A stretch of 35,286 bases of DNA from an uncultured Selenomonadaceae bacterium. GTDB lineage: Bacteria > Bacillota > Negativicutes > Selenomonadales > Selenomonadaceae. Position numbers and translations under genes: made by a program. Positions 26,843-34,727 of this stretch are shown in pieces (position 1 is the first letter of the stretch; every line of letters starts with the position of its first letter). The notes under the pieces are model-generated. The model ran no database searches. It saw nothing but the letters and a program-made list of their open reading frames with translations, and was not told the origin of the DNA. Location: contig CAJOIA010000017.1 in assembly GCA_905234505.1 (NCBI GenBank), positions 1-35,286 on the forward strand, in the 5' to 3' direction.

Positions 26843-26953
26843 GGCGCTCACGGATGAGCGCCACCGCCGCGCCGAGTCGCGTGATGCGACTCTTGCGCGG
26901 AAGTTTTCTTTCTTTGCTTTAGCGTTTCTTTCTTTTACAAAAGAAAGAAATGC
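26843..26953. repeat. Three consecutive hairpins in the asparaginase-birA gap
   Basis: Hairpin A has eight perfect pairs (GGCGCTCA/TGAGCGCC, 26843-26862). Hairpin B has CCGCGC and AGTCGC pairing with GCGACT and GCGCGG (26867-26900). Hairpin C has TTTCTTTCTTTT pairing with AAAAGAAAGAAA around AC (26922-26953). A direct repeat of TTTCTTTCTTT precedes hairpin C. No gene fits here. This could be a small repeated intergenic element, a structured mRNA spacer or a processing site. Confidence 0.75.
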
Positions 26954-26961
26954 GTTTTTGT

Positions 26962-27957
26962 TTAAAATACAGCCTCAATTGTACCGATAATCTCGCCGCG
27001 ATGATTTTTTAAAACCGGCGGGAACTTTTTATCAAGATTTTCAGCTTCAGATTTAGTTAGCAAATCTAATTTTTTCAGCACGGCAATAACCATTGGAGTA
27101 ACTGCAGCGTAACTGCCATCTTCAATCTTAAACGCAATACCAAGATTTTCATCCTTGACGCAGAGGCAATAAACCGCATCTGCGCCAATTTTAGCAATGA
27201 CTCTGCCGCCGGTAACTTCAGAAACAGCCAAATCAATTCTGCCAGTGCCTGAAATTACTTGCGGATAATCGCTCATTGCGTTGCGAATTTTAGTTGCAGC
27301 AAGTTCGTATTCGCCCCAATCGCCTAATCTTGGAGTTGACAAGCGCGCATAAGCCAGCGCCATATTATAAAGCGGCAAATAGAATACCGGTACACCGCAA
27401 CCGTCAATGCCAATTTCAAGCTTATTTTCTGGAACTTTAGCCGCCATTGCTACGTGTTTAAAAATTATTTTCTGCGCTTCATGTTCCGGTTTAGTGTAGC
27501 CCTCAATTGGGACGCCTAACATCATTGCCAACGCGATTATTTGTGAATGTTTACCCGAGCAAGGATTATGAACCGGCAAAACTTTTTCGCCTTTAGCAAT
27601 TAAATCTTTAAACGCCTTGCCGCTCATCGGACGAACTACGCCGCAATCTAAAACCGATTCATCAAGTCCGAGCTTAGCTAAAATTCCGCGTACCAATGCA
27701 ACGTGATTTTCCTCGCCGCTGTGCGAAGAAACTAAAAGCGCAAGTTCTTCCTGCGTAATATTATATTTTTCTAAGCCGCCATTTTTCACGAAAGGCAACG
27801 CTTGAAAAGGCTTAGCGGCACTGCGCCAGAACATTGGCAAGTGCGCATTACCGACAGACGAAATAATTTCGCCTGCGCAATTAACCGCCGCCACGTCGCC
27901 GCGATGAATATTTTCAACATGCCCTGCGCGAGTATATTGCAAAACAATTTCGCTCAT
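26962..27957 (-). CDS. Asparaginase, type II (Rhizobium etli AnsA class)
   Basis: 331 residues. Hydrolyses L-asparagine to aspartate and ammonia. It belongs to the class 3 family distinct from the E. coli enzymes. Visible motifs: Ser-x2-Lys in RSAAKPFQ (about 46-50), SSHSGEE, Cys and Lys in NPCSGKHSQ, and GIDGCGVP, the zinc-binding Cys/Lys pattern I recall for the R. etli enzyme. No signal peptide, so cytoplasmic. GGAGG lies eight bases before the ATG. Its promoter overlaps the terminator of ftsH, and birA follows 143 bases downstream past three hairpins. Confidence 0.9.
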   Translation of the reverse strand: MSEIVLQYTRAGHVENIHRGDVAAVNCAGEIISSVGNAHLPMFWRSAAKPFQALPFVKNGGLEKYNITQEELALLVSSHSGEENHVALVRGILAKLGLDESVLDCGVVRPMSGKAFKDLIAKGEKVLPVHNPCSGKHSQIIALAMMLGVPIEGYTKPEHEAQKIIFKHVAMAAKVPENKLEIGIDGCGVPVFYLPLYNMALAYARLSTPRLGDWGEYELAATKIRNAMSDYPQVISGTGRIDLAVSEVTGGRVIAKIGADAVYCLCVKDENLGIAFKIEDGSYAAVTPMVIAVLKKLDLLTKSEAENLDKKFPPVLKNHRGEIIGTIEAVF

Positions 27958-27969
27958 AATCTTACCTCC

Positions 27970-28005
27970 AAAAAAAATATCGGCAGAATTTTAACATTCT
28001 ACCGA
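27970..28005 (-). terminator. Terminator after ftsH
   Basis: On the minus strand TCGGTAGAAT pairs with ATTCTGCCGA (ten pairs, one G-U) around GTTAAA, followed by TATTTTTTTT. It lies just after the ftsH stop and only two bases before the asparaginase ribosome site. Confidence 0.85.
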
Positions 28006-28016
28006 AAAATTATCAA
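27988..28016 (-). promoter_or_regulatory. Promoter of the asparaginase gene, overlapping the ftsH terminator
   Basis: Minus-strand TTGATA (28016-28011), 17 bases, TAAAAT (27993-27988) with TG-T in front, a strong extended -10 promoter. The -10 box lies in the loop and 3' arm of the terminator hairpin. Confidence 0.65.
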
Positions 28017-28028
28017 TCAAATAAATCT

Positions 28029-29930
28029 TTAAATTGGCGTCGGATTTGAATTGTCAAGTACCGGCGCGGGATTTTCCTTCGTCAAACTAATTGGTTCATC
28101 TGGAATTTTTTTAGCAAGCTCAATCAATGTGCTGCTACTTTCGCCGAAAACTATTTCTTTCAATTCTGCCGCTGTCAAAGTTTCCTTGTCAATCAATGCC
28201 TGCGCGATTCTGTCAAGTTTTTCTCGATTCTCATTAATAATCGTTCGGCAAGATTCATAAGCCTCTTCCATGTACTTGTGAACTTCCTTGTCAATTTCGC
28301 CTGCAACTTCCTCTGAATAATTGCGCTGATTTTGCCCAAAATACATTTGCGTTTGATCGCTACCATAAGCCACAGGTCCAAGCACTTCACTCATACCGTA
28401 CTGCATAATCATTGAGCGAACAATTCTGCTTGCCTGTTGAATATCCTGCGACGCGCCGGTTGAAATTTCATTCAGTACAATTTCTTCAGCAACACGCCCG
28501 CCCATTGCCACTTTCAGCCTGTCAAGCAATTCTGAGCGCGTGGCGTAACTTCTATCTTCTTTAGGCAACATCAGCGTATAACCGCCCGCTCGACCGCGCG
28601 GAATAATTGTGACTTTGTGAACCGGGTCTGCATGCTTCAACATCATACCAACCAGCGCATGCCCGCCTTCGTGATAAGCAGTCAATTTTTTTTCGTCGTC
28701 GCTCATAACCTTAGATTTGCGCTCAGGACCCGCCATAACGCGCTCAATTGACTCTTCAAGCTCAGTCATATTAATTTCGTGCTTATTGCGCCTTGCCGCC
28801 AAAAGCGCCGCCTCATTAACCAAATTAGCTAAATCTGCGCCAGTAAAGCCAGGTGTCCGCCGCGCTAAAACATCTAAATCAACGTCCTTGCCAATCGGCT
28901 TGCCTTTGGAATGAACCTTCAAAATCGCAATTCTGCCGGTAACGTCGGGCTTATCAACTACAATCTGTCTGTCAAATCTGCCTGGTCTTAAAAGCGCCTG
29001 GTCAAGAATATCGGGGCGATTCGTAGCGGCGATTATAATTATACCTTCATTAGCCGCGAAACCGTCCATTTCAACCAATAACTGATTTAAAGTTTGCTCG
29101 CGTTCGTCGTGACCGCCGCTGAAACCTGCGCCGCGTTGCCTACCAACTGCGTCAATTTCATCAATGAAAATTATGCACGGCGAATTTTTCTTAGCCTGCG
29201 CGAATAAATCACGAACACGCGACGCGCCAACGCCTACAAACATTTCAACAAAATCTGAGCCGCTGATTGAGAAAAACGCTACGCCCGCTTCACCGGCAAC
29301 AGCCTTAGCTAATAAAGTTTTGCCCGTGCCTGGAGGACCAAATAACAAAACGCCTTTAGGTATGCGCGCGCCTAAATCGTTAAACTTTTTCGGATGCTTA
29401 AGAAATTCAACGACCTCTTGAAGTTCTTCCTTAGCTTCGTCCGCGCCCGCAACGTCATTGAATGTAACTTTGACTTTGTCTCCGCTTGACATTTTCGCCC
29501 GACTTTTGCCGAATGACATTACCTTACTGCCCGTGCCGTGCGTCTGATTCATTATGAAAAACCACACGCCGACTAAAATTAAAATTGGCAAAAATGACGA
29601 AAGGAGCGTCACCCACCACGGCGGTTCTTTAGGATTTTGTGCAGTTATTTCGACGCCGTTTGCTTCCAATTTGCTAACAAGTGACTCATCGCCTATTGGG
29701 AAATCCGGCGCTGTTGTCAAAAATTCTGTGCCGTCTTTTTTCGTGGCGGTAATTGAGTTTCTTGTCAAAACGACCTTTGCCACTTCGCCCGATTCTACGC
29801 GTTGCAAAAATTGCGAGTAACTTGCTTCCTCGATTGTTGCTTGCGGTTTCACCGAAAAATAATCATACGCCGTTATCGCAACGAATATCACCAACAAATA
29901 AAAGCCGACGTTGCGTAAAAAACTATTCAA
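28029..29930 (-). CDS. ftsH: ATP-dependent zinc metalloprotease FtsH
   Basis: 633 residues. Membrane-anchored AAA+ protease that degrades misfolded membrane proteins and regulatory proteins. TM helices lie at about 8-24 and 105-127, around a periplasmic segment. The AAA domain has Walker A GPPGTGKT (198-205), Walker B IIFIDEID (253-260), and the second region of homology with [21 protein letters not shown]. The protease domain has the zinc motif His420-Glu421-Gly-Gly-His424. The start is TTG 29930 after AGGAG. It is the last gene of the divIC-S1-tilS-hpt-ftsH operon, and its own terminator follows. Confidence 0.97.
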   Translation of the reverse strand: MNSFLRNVGFYLLVIFVAITAYDYFSVKPQATIEEASYSQFLQRVESGEVAKVVLTRNSITATKKDGTEFLTTAPDFPIGDESLVSKLEANGVEITAQNPKEPPWWVTLLSSFLPILILVGVWFFIMNQTHGTGSKVMSFGKSRAKMSSGDKVKVTFNDVAGADEAKEELQEVVEFLKHPKKFNDLGARIPKGVLLFGPPGTGKTLLAKAVAGEAGVAFFSISGSDFVEMFVGVGASRVRDLFAQAKKNSPCIIFIDEIDAVGRQRGAGFSGGHDEREQTLNQLLVEMDGFAANEGIIIIAATNRPDILDQALLRPGRFDRQIVVDKPDVTGRIAILKVHSKGKPIGKDVDLDVLARRTPGFTGADLANLVNEAALLAARRNKHEINMTELEESIERVMAGPERKSKVMSDDEKKLTAYHEGGHALVGMMLKHADPVHKVTIIPRGRAGGYTLMLPKEDRSYATRSELLDRLKVAMGGRVAEEIVLNEISTGASQDIQQASRIVRSMIMQYGMSEVLGPVAYGSDQTQMYFGQNQRNYSEEVAGEIDKEVHKYMEEAYESCRTIINENREKLDRIAQALIDKETLTAAELKEIVFGESSSTLIELAKKIPDEPISLTKENPAPVLDNSNPTPI

Positions 29931-29953
29931 TAGAAAACGCTCCTTTAATCAAA

Positions 29954-30511
29954 TTATTTACCGGAATATACGCTGCGTTTCAAAATGCCGAGATATGGCA
30001 AATTCCGGTAGTGCTGTGCAAAATCCAATCCGTAACCAACAATAAATTCATCGGGAACTTCAAAGCCGACATAGTCAACCTTAACTTCGATTTTGCGGCG
30101 CGAGGGCTTATCCAAAAGCGCGCAGACTTTAACGCTGTTAGCGCCCTTGTCTTTGAAGTAATTCACCAGATAATTCATCGTTGTGCCGGAGTCAATGATA
30201 TCTTCAACCAAAAGAATATCACGCCCGCGCGGGTCGTTGTCAAGGTTTTTTAAAATGTTAACCTTGCCGCTCGTATGAGTATTCGCGTCGTAGCTTGAGG
30301 CAATCATAAAATCAAAATGTACGGGAATTGTCAAGCGGCGCACCAAATCAGTATAAAAAATAACCGCGCCGTTCAAAATTCCGACCGTCAACAGCGGCTT
30401 TGAAATATCTTTGTAATCATCGCTAATTTGCGCGCTAATTTCCTTGCAACGAGCGGCAATTTCCTCTTCGCTGTACAATACCTTCTCAATGTAATCTTCT
30501 TTAGTTTTCAA
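29954..30511 (-). CDS. hpt: Hypoxanthine phosphoribosyltransferase
   Basis: 185 residues. Salvages hypoxanthine and guanine to IMP and GMP with PRPP. It shows the PRPP-binding motif ILLVEDIIDSGTT, a VGILNGAVIFYTDLVR N-terminal loop, and the family VDYVGFEVPDEFIVGYGLDFAQHYRNLPYLG C-terminus. TTG 30511 lies nine bases after AGAGGA, and the gene begins five bases beyond the tilS stop. The tilS-hpt-ftsH order is a conserved Firmicutes arrangement. Confidence 0.95.
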   Translation of the reverse strand: MKTKEDYIEKVLYSEEEIAARCKEISAQISDDYKDISKPLLTVGILNGAVIFYTDLVRRLTIPVHFDFMIASSYDANTHTSGKVNILKNLDNDPRGRDILLVEDIIDSGTTMNYLVNYFKDKGANSVKVCALLDKPSRRKIEVKVDYVGFEVPDEFIVGYGLDFAQHYRNLPYLGILKRSVYSGK

Positions 30512-30516
30512 TTTAA

Positions 30517-31497
30517 TCAGTCCTCTCTAAATTTTTTCGTGATTGATAATCTGCCGCGTTTTAAATCTGCGCGAAAATCCTTAGGTAATTCGGCGCCGGA
30601 TAAATTATTCGCCAAAACTTTTCTGAGCGCCTCGAAATGCACAAAGCCTAAATCTTTGACGTCGCCGCAAGTTTCAGCAATGAATTTTTTAATGACTCCG
30701 CGCTGAAGTGCCATATGCAATTTTAAAAATTCGTCGCGCAGGACTTTTTTATCTTTAACAACGGCAGGGTAAATTCTTTCAGTTTCCGCGTTAATAAAAT
30801 CGGATTCGACAGCGGCAGTTTCGCCAAATCGGCAAAGCGTTTCGACAATCGCCGGATTAAAATTTTCAAGACTCGGCAAAAGTTCAAGTCGAATTTTATT
30901 TCGAGTGGCGATAGCGTCAAAATTTGTGGCGTCGACGCGCGGGATTAAATTTCTTTCGCGGCAGTAATTTTCAAGCTCCGATTTTTTGAAACGCAACAGC
31001 GGGCGAATCAGTAAACCATAGGACGAACTCGCGCAGAATTGCATTGCTGAAAGTCCATCTAAGCTTGAGCCGCGCATTAGCCGCATTAAAATTGTTTCAG
31101 CTTGATCGTTAGCGTGATGTGCTAAGGCAATTGCGTCAAAATTCAATCTGTGTCGAACTCTGGATAAAAATTCATAGCGCAATTTACGCGCCGCTGTCTC
31201 AACAGAAATTTTATTTTCCTGCGCGAAATTTGCAACATCGCCGCTTTCGCAGAAAAATTCAATGCCCAAATCTTTAGCAAAACTTTCAACAAAATTTGCG
31301 TCGTCGAGTGAATCTTGACCGCGCAGCCCGTGTTCAAAATGAGCAATGCAAAAATTCAACTTAAAGCGATGTCGCGCGCGATTAATCAAATCAGCCAATG
31401 CAAGTGAATCAGCGCCGCCCGATACTGCCACGACAATTTTATTCACGGAGAAAATTTTTTCAGCCTGGCAGATGTCAATGAATTTACCTATCAACAA
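30517..31497 (-). CDS. tilS: tRNA(Ile)-lysidine synthetase
   Basis: 326 residues. Modifies C34 of tRNA-Ile (CAU) to lysidine so that it reads AUA. N-type ATP pyrophosphatase signature SGGADS (26-31), then FEHGLRG and HHANDQAETILMRLMRGSSLDGLSAM, both hallmarks of TilS. The C-terminal region is shorter than in E. coli TilS and may lack the last domain. Two adjacent TTG codons (31497 and 31494) follow AGGGGGT. Either could be the start. A G-rich inverted repeat lies between this gene and the S1 gene. Confidence 0.92.
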   Translation of the reverse strand: MLIGKFIDICQAEKIFSVNKIVVAVSGGADSLALADLINRARHRFKLNFCIAHFEHGLRGQDSLDDANFVESFAKDLGIEFFCESGDVANFAQENKISVETAARKLRYEFLSRVRHRLNFDAIALAHHANDQAETILMRLMRGSSLDGLSAMQFCASSSYGLLIRPLLRFKKSELENYCRERNLIPRVDATNFDAIATRNKIRLELLPSLENFNPAIVETLCRFGETAAVESDFINAETERIYPAVVKDKKVLRDEFLKLHMALQRGVIKKFIAETCGDVKDLGFVHFEALRKVLANNLSGAELPKDFRADLKRGRLSITKKFRED

Positions 31498-31509
31498 AAA
31501 GCACCCCCT

Positions 31510-31594
31510 GATTAGGGTTTAGGGGTTAGGGGATAGGGGTTAGGGAAGTTGCACTAATCCCTATATCCTATTTCCTAAATCCTTATTCCTAAAA
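31510..31594. repeat. G-rich inverted repeat, copy 1 (S1 gene-tilS gap)
   Basis: The left arm has repeated TTTAGGGG, TTAGGGG, ATAGGGG and TTAGGG units, and the right arm is their imperfect complement (CTAATCCC, TATATCC, TATTTCC, TAAATCC). On the plus strand most differences are G-U pairs, so the hairpin is stronger in plus-strand RNA, although the genes here are transcribed from the minus strand. A diverged second copy lies at 34728-34800. Confidence 0.7.
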
Positions 31595-31604
31595 CAAGGG
31601 GAGG

Positions 31605-32045
31605 CTAATCTGAACGTCGCGAGCCGCGACCGCCGCGTTTTGAGTCAGTTTTCCGCTTTAAATCTGTCAGTCTTTCGTCACTGTCTTTCAGGAATTTGGA
31701 TAATTTGTCTTCAAATGAGGCTGACATTTGCCTATTATTCGGTCTGTGATCGCCGCGCCCCGCAGGTTTTCCCTTCGGATTACGAAAGCCTCTGTCCGAT
31801 TCTTGACTCTGCGCCTTCATTTTTTTTATTGACAACGCAATTTTGCCGTTTTGGTCAATGCTTATAACTTTTGCTTGAACCGTATCGCCTTCCTTGAGAA
31901 AATCGCTCACGGAGTTAACATATTCGTCGGCAACTTCTGAAATGTGAATGAGCCCAACCTTGCTCTCCTCCAACTCAACGAAAGCACCAAAATTCATAAT
32001 GCGCGTAACTTTACCTTCAACTACGCTGCCCAATTCTATTGCCAA
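31605..32045 (-). CDS. yabR: S1 RNA-binding domain protein (YabR-like)
   Basis: 146 residues. An N-terminal S1 domain (about 1-75: GSVVEGKVTRIMNFGAFVELEE, GLIHISEVA, VQAKVISIDQNGKIALSIKKM) is followed by a disordered basic tail with RGDH and GGRGSRRS stretches. It probably binds RNA at or near ribosomes. The linkage to divIC and tilS matches YabR of B. subtilis and the related general stress S1 proteins. TTG 32045 lies eight bases after GGGGAGGA. The tail is Arg/Gly/Ser-rich, unlike the compact neighbours. Confidence 0.85.
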   Translation of the reverse strand: MAIELGSVVEGKVTRIMNFGAFVELEESKVGLIHISEVADEYVNSVSDFLKEGDTVQAKVISIDQNGKIALSIKKMKAQSQESDRGFRNPKGKPAGRGDHRPNNRQMSASFEDKLSKFLKDSDERLTDLKRKTDSKRGGRGSRRSD

Positions 32046-32079
32046 AATATCGTCCTCCCCGAAAATTTTTTAATTATAA

Positions 32080-32355
32080 TCAGTGCGCTAATTGATATGG
32101 AAGCTCGCCGTCTTTAGCAAGCCCAAGATCTTCACGCGCGATTTTTTCAATGTTATCCAAATTTTGAAGTTCAGCGTATTCTCTGCGCAATCTTTCATTT
32201 TCAGCTTGTGCCGCCGCCAATTTTTTGTCGGCAATGCGCTGGCTTTCGCTCACCTGCGACAAATGCAACTGTTGCGAAATTAAAACCGTGCTAAAATACG
32301 TCAAAACCATTAACATTAGCACTGCGAACCAATTAAAGCCTCTTCGCTTTTTCAT
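32080..32355 (-). CDS. divIC: Septum-formation initiator FtsB/DivIC family
   Basis: 91 residues. A short basic cytoplasmic start (KKRRGFNW), one transmembrane helix (about 8-28), then a periplasmic coiled coil (about 35-70) with the ENERLRREYAELQNLDNIEKIAREDLGLAKDGE motif of DivIC/FtsB. It takes part in the divisome by pairing with FtsL-type proteins. GGAGGGGCG precedes the ATG. It is the first gene of the operon, behind a strong promoter. Confidence 0.92.
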   Translation of the reverse strand: MKKRRGFNWFAVLMLMVLTYFSTVLISQQLHLSQVSESQRIADKKLAAAQAENERLRREYAELQNLDNIEKIAREDLGLAKDGELPYQLAH

Positions 32356-32381
32356 TAAGCGCCCCTCCAGAAATTTTTTTA

Positions 32382-32410
32382 ATCATACCAGCTTAGCCGA
32401 AATTTCGCAA
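32382..32410 (-). promoter_or_regulatory. Promoter of the divIC-S1-tilS-hpt-ftsH operon
   Basis: Minus-strand TTGCGA (32410-32405), 17 bases, TATGAT (32387-32382) with TG-G in front, an extended -10. It lies between the FkbM methyltransferase stop and divIC. Confidence 0.7.
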
Positions 32411-32413
32411 GTT

Positions 32414-33523
32414 TTAATAATTTTCCGCGTAAACAATGCCTTTGCGAAAATCAGCCGTTTCCCAAATTTTGCTGTCAAGTAAAAAAATCATATATCCGTC
32501 GCTTGTCCAAGTTTTATAACCATATCTTTGAAAGATAGATTTAATCTGAAGCGCATCGTTAGCGTTATGGTAGCTGCACACGGAGGCTTTCACGTTGTAA
32601 GTGGATAGAATTTTCCGCGCGCCGCGAAGAGCTGCAGGTTCAGCGCCTTCAATATCCATCTTCAAAAAAATATTTGCGCTTTTAGGAGCATTGACAACTT
32701 CATCCAAAGTTATCTGCTGCCCCCCCTTGTCAGAAATAGCCTTAGGAATTAATTTTATTTTATCCCAACAATCTCTGAATGAAAAATATAACGGCGCGAA
32801 CCAATTTTGATCCATTTCAAAGAGATAAACTTGTGAGCAAATGTCGACGTACCGCAACGCGAAATTTCCTTCACAGACTCCGGCATCAATTAAAACGTCG
32901 CCTTCGTTGACTTTATGCTCGCCTTTAATGTATAGGTGCGGCGAAGTTGGAACTTGCTCGCGCAGAACGTCAGTTGCGTATTTTTTGCCATCGGGAGTTT
33001 GAATAAATTGCTTGTTTAATGGGAAATACATTCGCCTAGTTTTATCTTCGACAGTTTTAAAATTTATGTACGGCAAGCCGCAATTTTCATCAAAAAAAAC
33101 TTCGTCAAAAGTATGTGGAGCATTAGCCAAATACTGATTAAAAATGGAAAGTTCGCGCGGCGTCCGCCAATACGATAAAATTTCTTGAATAGCGGGGTCG
33201 TTAATATCTTCGTACTTTTTAATCATAATTTGTTGCAGCAACCAATAAATAGTCCTAAGTTTAAAAAGCGGAACATTTAATTTAAGCAACGTATTTGCTA
33301 TTATCTGAGCAGCTTCTTCATTGGCGTCAATCAAAGCAAAATCGTACTTCAGCATATTAATATAGTAGGTTGGATAAATTGTATAGCCCTCGATTTTTTC
33401 AAAAAGCTTTTTATCATCAAGAGAAATGAATCCGACCAAATTGCAATCTAACTTTTTAATTGCATTAAAAGCGAAATCGTAATTTTTATCTTGCGCGGTA
33501 TAAGCCAGGATCATTAAGTCCAA
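32414..33523 (-). CDS. FkbM-family methyltransferase with N-terminal extra domain
   Basis: 369 residues. The C-terminal half is an FkbM-type SAM methyltransferase: GDVLIDAGVCEGNFALRYVD (SAM loop, about 205-224), LFEMDQNW, an ITLDEVV...IFLKMDIEGAEPAALRGA core, and a C-terminal YGYKTWTSDGYMIFL. Such enzymes O-methylate sugars or other small groups in glycans. The first about 95 residues form an unassigned Rossmann-like region (NLVGFISLDDKKLFEKIEGY). TTG 33523 lies eleven bases after AGGAG, whose first bases are the stop of the upstream zinc-ribbon gene. Probably an envelope glycan gene. Confidence 0.8.
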   Translation of the reverse strand: MDLMILAYTAQDKNYDFAFNAIKKLDCNLVGFISLDDKKLFEKIEGYTIYPTYYINMLKYDFALIDANEEAAQIIANTLLKLNVPLFKLRTIYWLLQQIMIKKYEDINDPAIQEILSYWRTPRELSIFNQYLANAPHTFDEVFFDENCGLPYINFKTVEDKTRRMYFPLNKQFIQTPDGKKYATDVLREQVPTSPHLYIKGEHKVNEGDVLIDAGVCEGNFALRYVDICSQVYLFEMDQNWFAPLYFSFRDCWDKIKLIPKAISDKGGQQITLDEVVNAPKSANIFLKMDIEGAEPAALRGARKILSTYNVKASVCSYHNANDALQIKSIFQRYGYKTWTSDGYMIFLLDSKIWETADFRKGIVYAENY

Positions 33524-33537
33524 AAAAATTCACGCTC

Positions 33538-34008
33538 CTACTTTTCAGACCACTGGAAATAATCAGTGCCGACAATTTTTCTGAAAACAGATTTGCAGTA
33601 CGGGCAAACAAAATGGTCCATTGTGTTTGAAAAATCAGGCTTGCCATTGACAATTTGCACAGGACCGGCTTCAACAAAATCCATTCTGTCGCCGCAGCGC
33701 GGGCAAGGGCATTTACCGTCCGCTTCTCGTTTTAAAATAGTTGGCGGAATATCGCCTGTGGCAATTACGCGCTCTTGAGGCTTTCTTTCTTCGGGCGGCA
33801 AATCAAAAACGTTATAAAAGCCGGAGCGCAAAAGTTCTCGATAGAATACGCCGCAATGGTCGCAAACCTGGCGCGGCAAAGTAGCGTCCATATCAATTTT
33901 TCCGTCAATAATTCTGACGGGTCCACCTTCAACTTTGCGTAAATCTTTTTTGCATTTTGGGCAAACCAACTTTTTATTGGCGCCCATCTCCAATTTTACT
34001 AATCCCAT
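33538..34008 (-). CDS. Protein with duplicated zinc-ribbon domain
   Basis: 156 residues made of two related halves. Each has Cys-x2-Cys, a GPVxIxxGKxD strand, then Cys-x2-Cys (CPKC...CDHC in the first half and CPRC...CPYC in the second), so each half should bind one zinc. The linker holds FDLPPEERKPQERVI and a basic TILKREADGK stretch. No known domain name comes to mind. No signal or membrane helix. ATG 34008 follows GGTGATTGAAG. The stop codon TAG overlaps the ribosome site of the FkbM gene, so the two are co-transcribed. Nucleic-acid or protein binding is possible but unproven. Confidence 0.75.
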   Translation of the reverse strand: MGLVKLEMGANKKLVCPKCKKDLRKVEGGPVRIIDGKIDMDATLPRQVCDHCGVFYRELLRSGFYNVFDLPPEERKPQERVIATGDIPPTILKREADGKCPCPRCGDRMDFVEAGPVQIVNGKPDFSNTMDHFVCPYCKSVFRKIVGTDYFQWSEK

Positions 34009-34118
34009 CTTCAATCACCAAAACATTTCTTAATTAGTAAAACAAACAGCTTAACTTCGCTGGATATTTCCACAAGGATTAATGTATTTCCTGCCGCACG
34101 GTTAATTTTTTGGCAAAT

Positions 34119-34151
34119 TAAAAGAGCCGCCGAATTTTCATCAGCAGCTCT
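34119..34151 (-). terminator. Terminator after the biotin carrier gene
   Basis: On the minus strand AGAGCTGC pairs with GCGGCTCT (eight pairs, one G-U) around a 13-base loop, followed by TTTTAATTT. It ends the decarboxylase operon before the zinc-ribbon gene. The rest of the gap 34009-34172 shows no gene. Confidence 0.75.
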
Positions 34152-34172
34152 GCGCGAATGAGGAAAAATTTA

Positions 34173-34562
34173 TTAACCGAGAATTACAAGCGATTCATGA
34201 GCTTTGACGCTTTGCCCCGCTGCCACGTTAAATTTCTTGACGACGCCGTCAGAATCGGCGGTAATTTCATTTTGCATTTTCATAGCTTCGAGAATTAAAA
34301 GAACTTCGCCAGCTTTAACTTGCGCGCCTTCACTGGCAACCAGTTTAACGATTTTGCCGGGCATAGGAGAATCAATTGAATGTTCGCCAGCGCCCGCAGA
34401 AACTTTTGCAGGAGCAGCCGGTGCTGGAGCTGCCGCAGGTTTCGGTGCTGGAGCAGGAGCGGGTTTTGCAACCGGTGCACTGCCGCCGGAAGATTTAACT
34501 TCTTCAACTTCGACTTCGTATGTCGTGCCGTTCACCGTGACATTAAATTTTTTCGTTGCCAT
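34173..34562 (-). CDS. mmdC: Biotin carboxyl carrier subunit of a decarboxylase
   Basis: 129 residues. The short N-terminal segment [17 protein letters not shown] (about 5-22) is the family start. A flexible Pro/Ala linker (about 29-55) follows, then a biotinyl domain (about 60-129) with biotinylation Lys95 in EAMKM and the [11 protein letters not shown] start. It carries CO2 from methylmalonyl-CoA, oxaloacetate or glutaconyl-CoA between the carboxyltransferase and the membrane pump. GGAGGT precedes the ATG. It is coupled with the small subunit gene upstream (15 bases). Which substrate applies depends on the alpha subunit, called methylmalonyl-CoA-type here by inference. Confidence 0.87.
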   Translation of the reverse strand: MATKKFNVTVNGTTYEVEVEEVKSSGGSAPVAKPAPAPAPKPAAAPAPAAPAKVSAGAGEHSIDSPMPGKIVKLVASEGAQVKAGEVLLILEAMKMQNEITADSDGVVKKFNVAAGQSVKAHESLVILG

Positions 34563-34577
34563 TAATATTACCTCCGA

Positions 34578-34712
34578 TTATTTGACGCGATTAGCCAGCG
34601 TCCAAATTTCGTTGCGTTTGATTTTGACGGCGACGACTCTGCCGTCCTTTGAAATTTGCTGGATTGCCGCAATTATAGCCGCGACAATTTCAGGTTTAAC
34701 TTTTTCAGCCAT
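34578..34712 (-). CDS. mmdE: Epsilon-like small subunit of the decarboxylase
   Basis: 44 residues. The N-terminal KPEIVAAIIAAIQQIS helix and the later RVVAVKIKRNEIWTLANRVK strand fit the short C-terminal segment of OadG/MmdD and the epsilon subunit of the Veillonella methylmalonyl-CoA decarboxylase, as I recall them. ATG 34712 is nine bases after AAGGAG. ATG 34721 abuts that site. No membrane helix is encoded, so the delta-type anchor is absent. The G-rich repeat, not a delta gene, lies between it and the alpha subunit. Confidence 0.72.
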   Translation of the reverse strand: MAEKVKPEIVAAIIAAIQQISKDGRVVAVKIKRNEIWTLANRVK

Positions 34713-34727
34713 CGCTGCCATCTCCTT

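Noticed and set aside
31510-31594. Telomere-like TTAGGG units
   Set aside because: They are irregular, form inverted arms rather than a tandem array, and lie in the middle of a bacterial operon.
31510-31594. CRISPR array suggested by repeated G-rich units
   Set aside because: Units are 6-8 bases without spacers, and no cas genes are present in the window.
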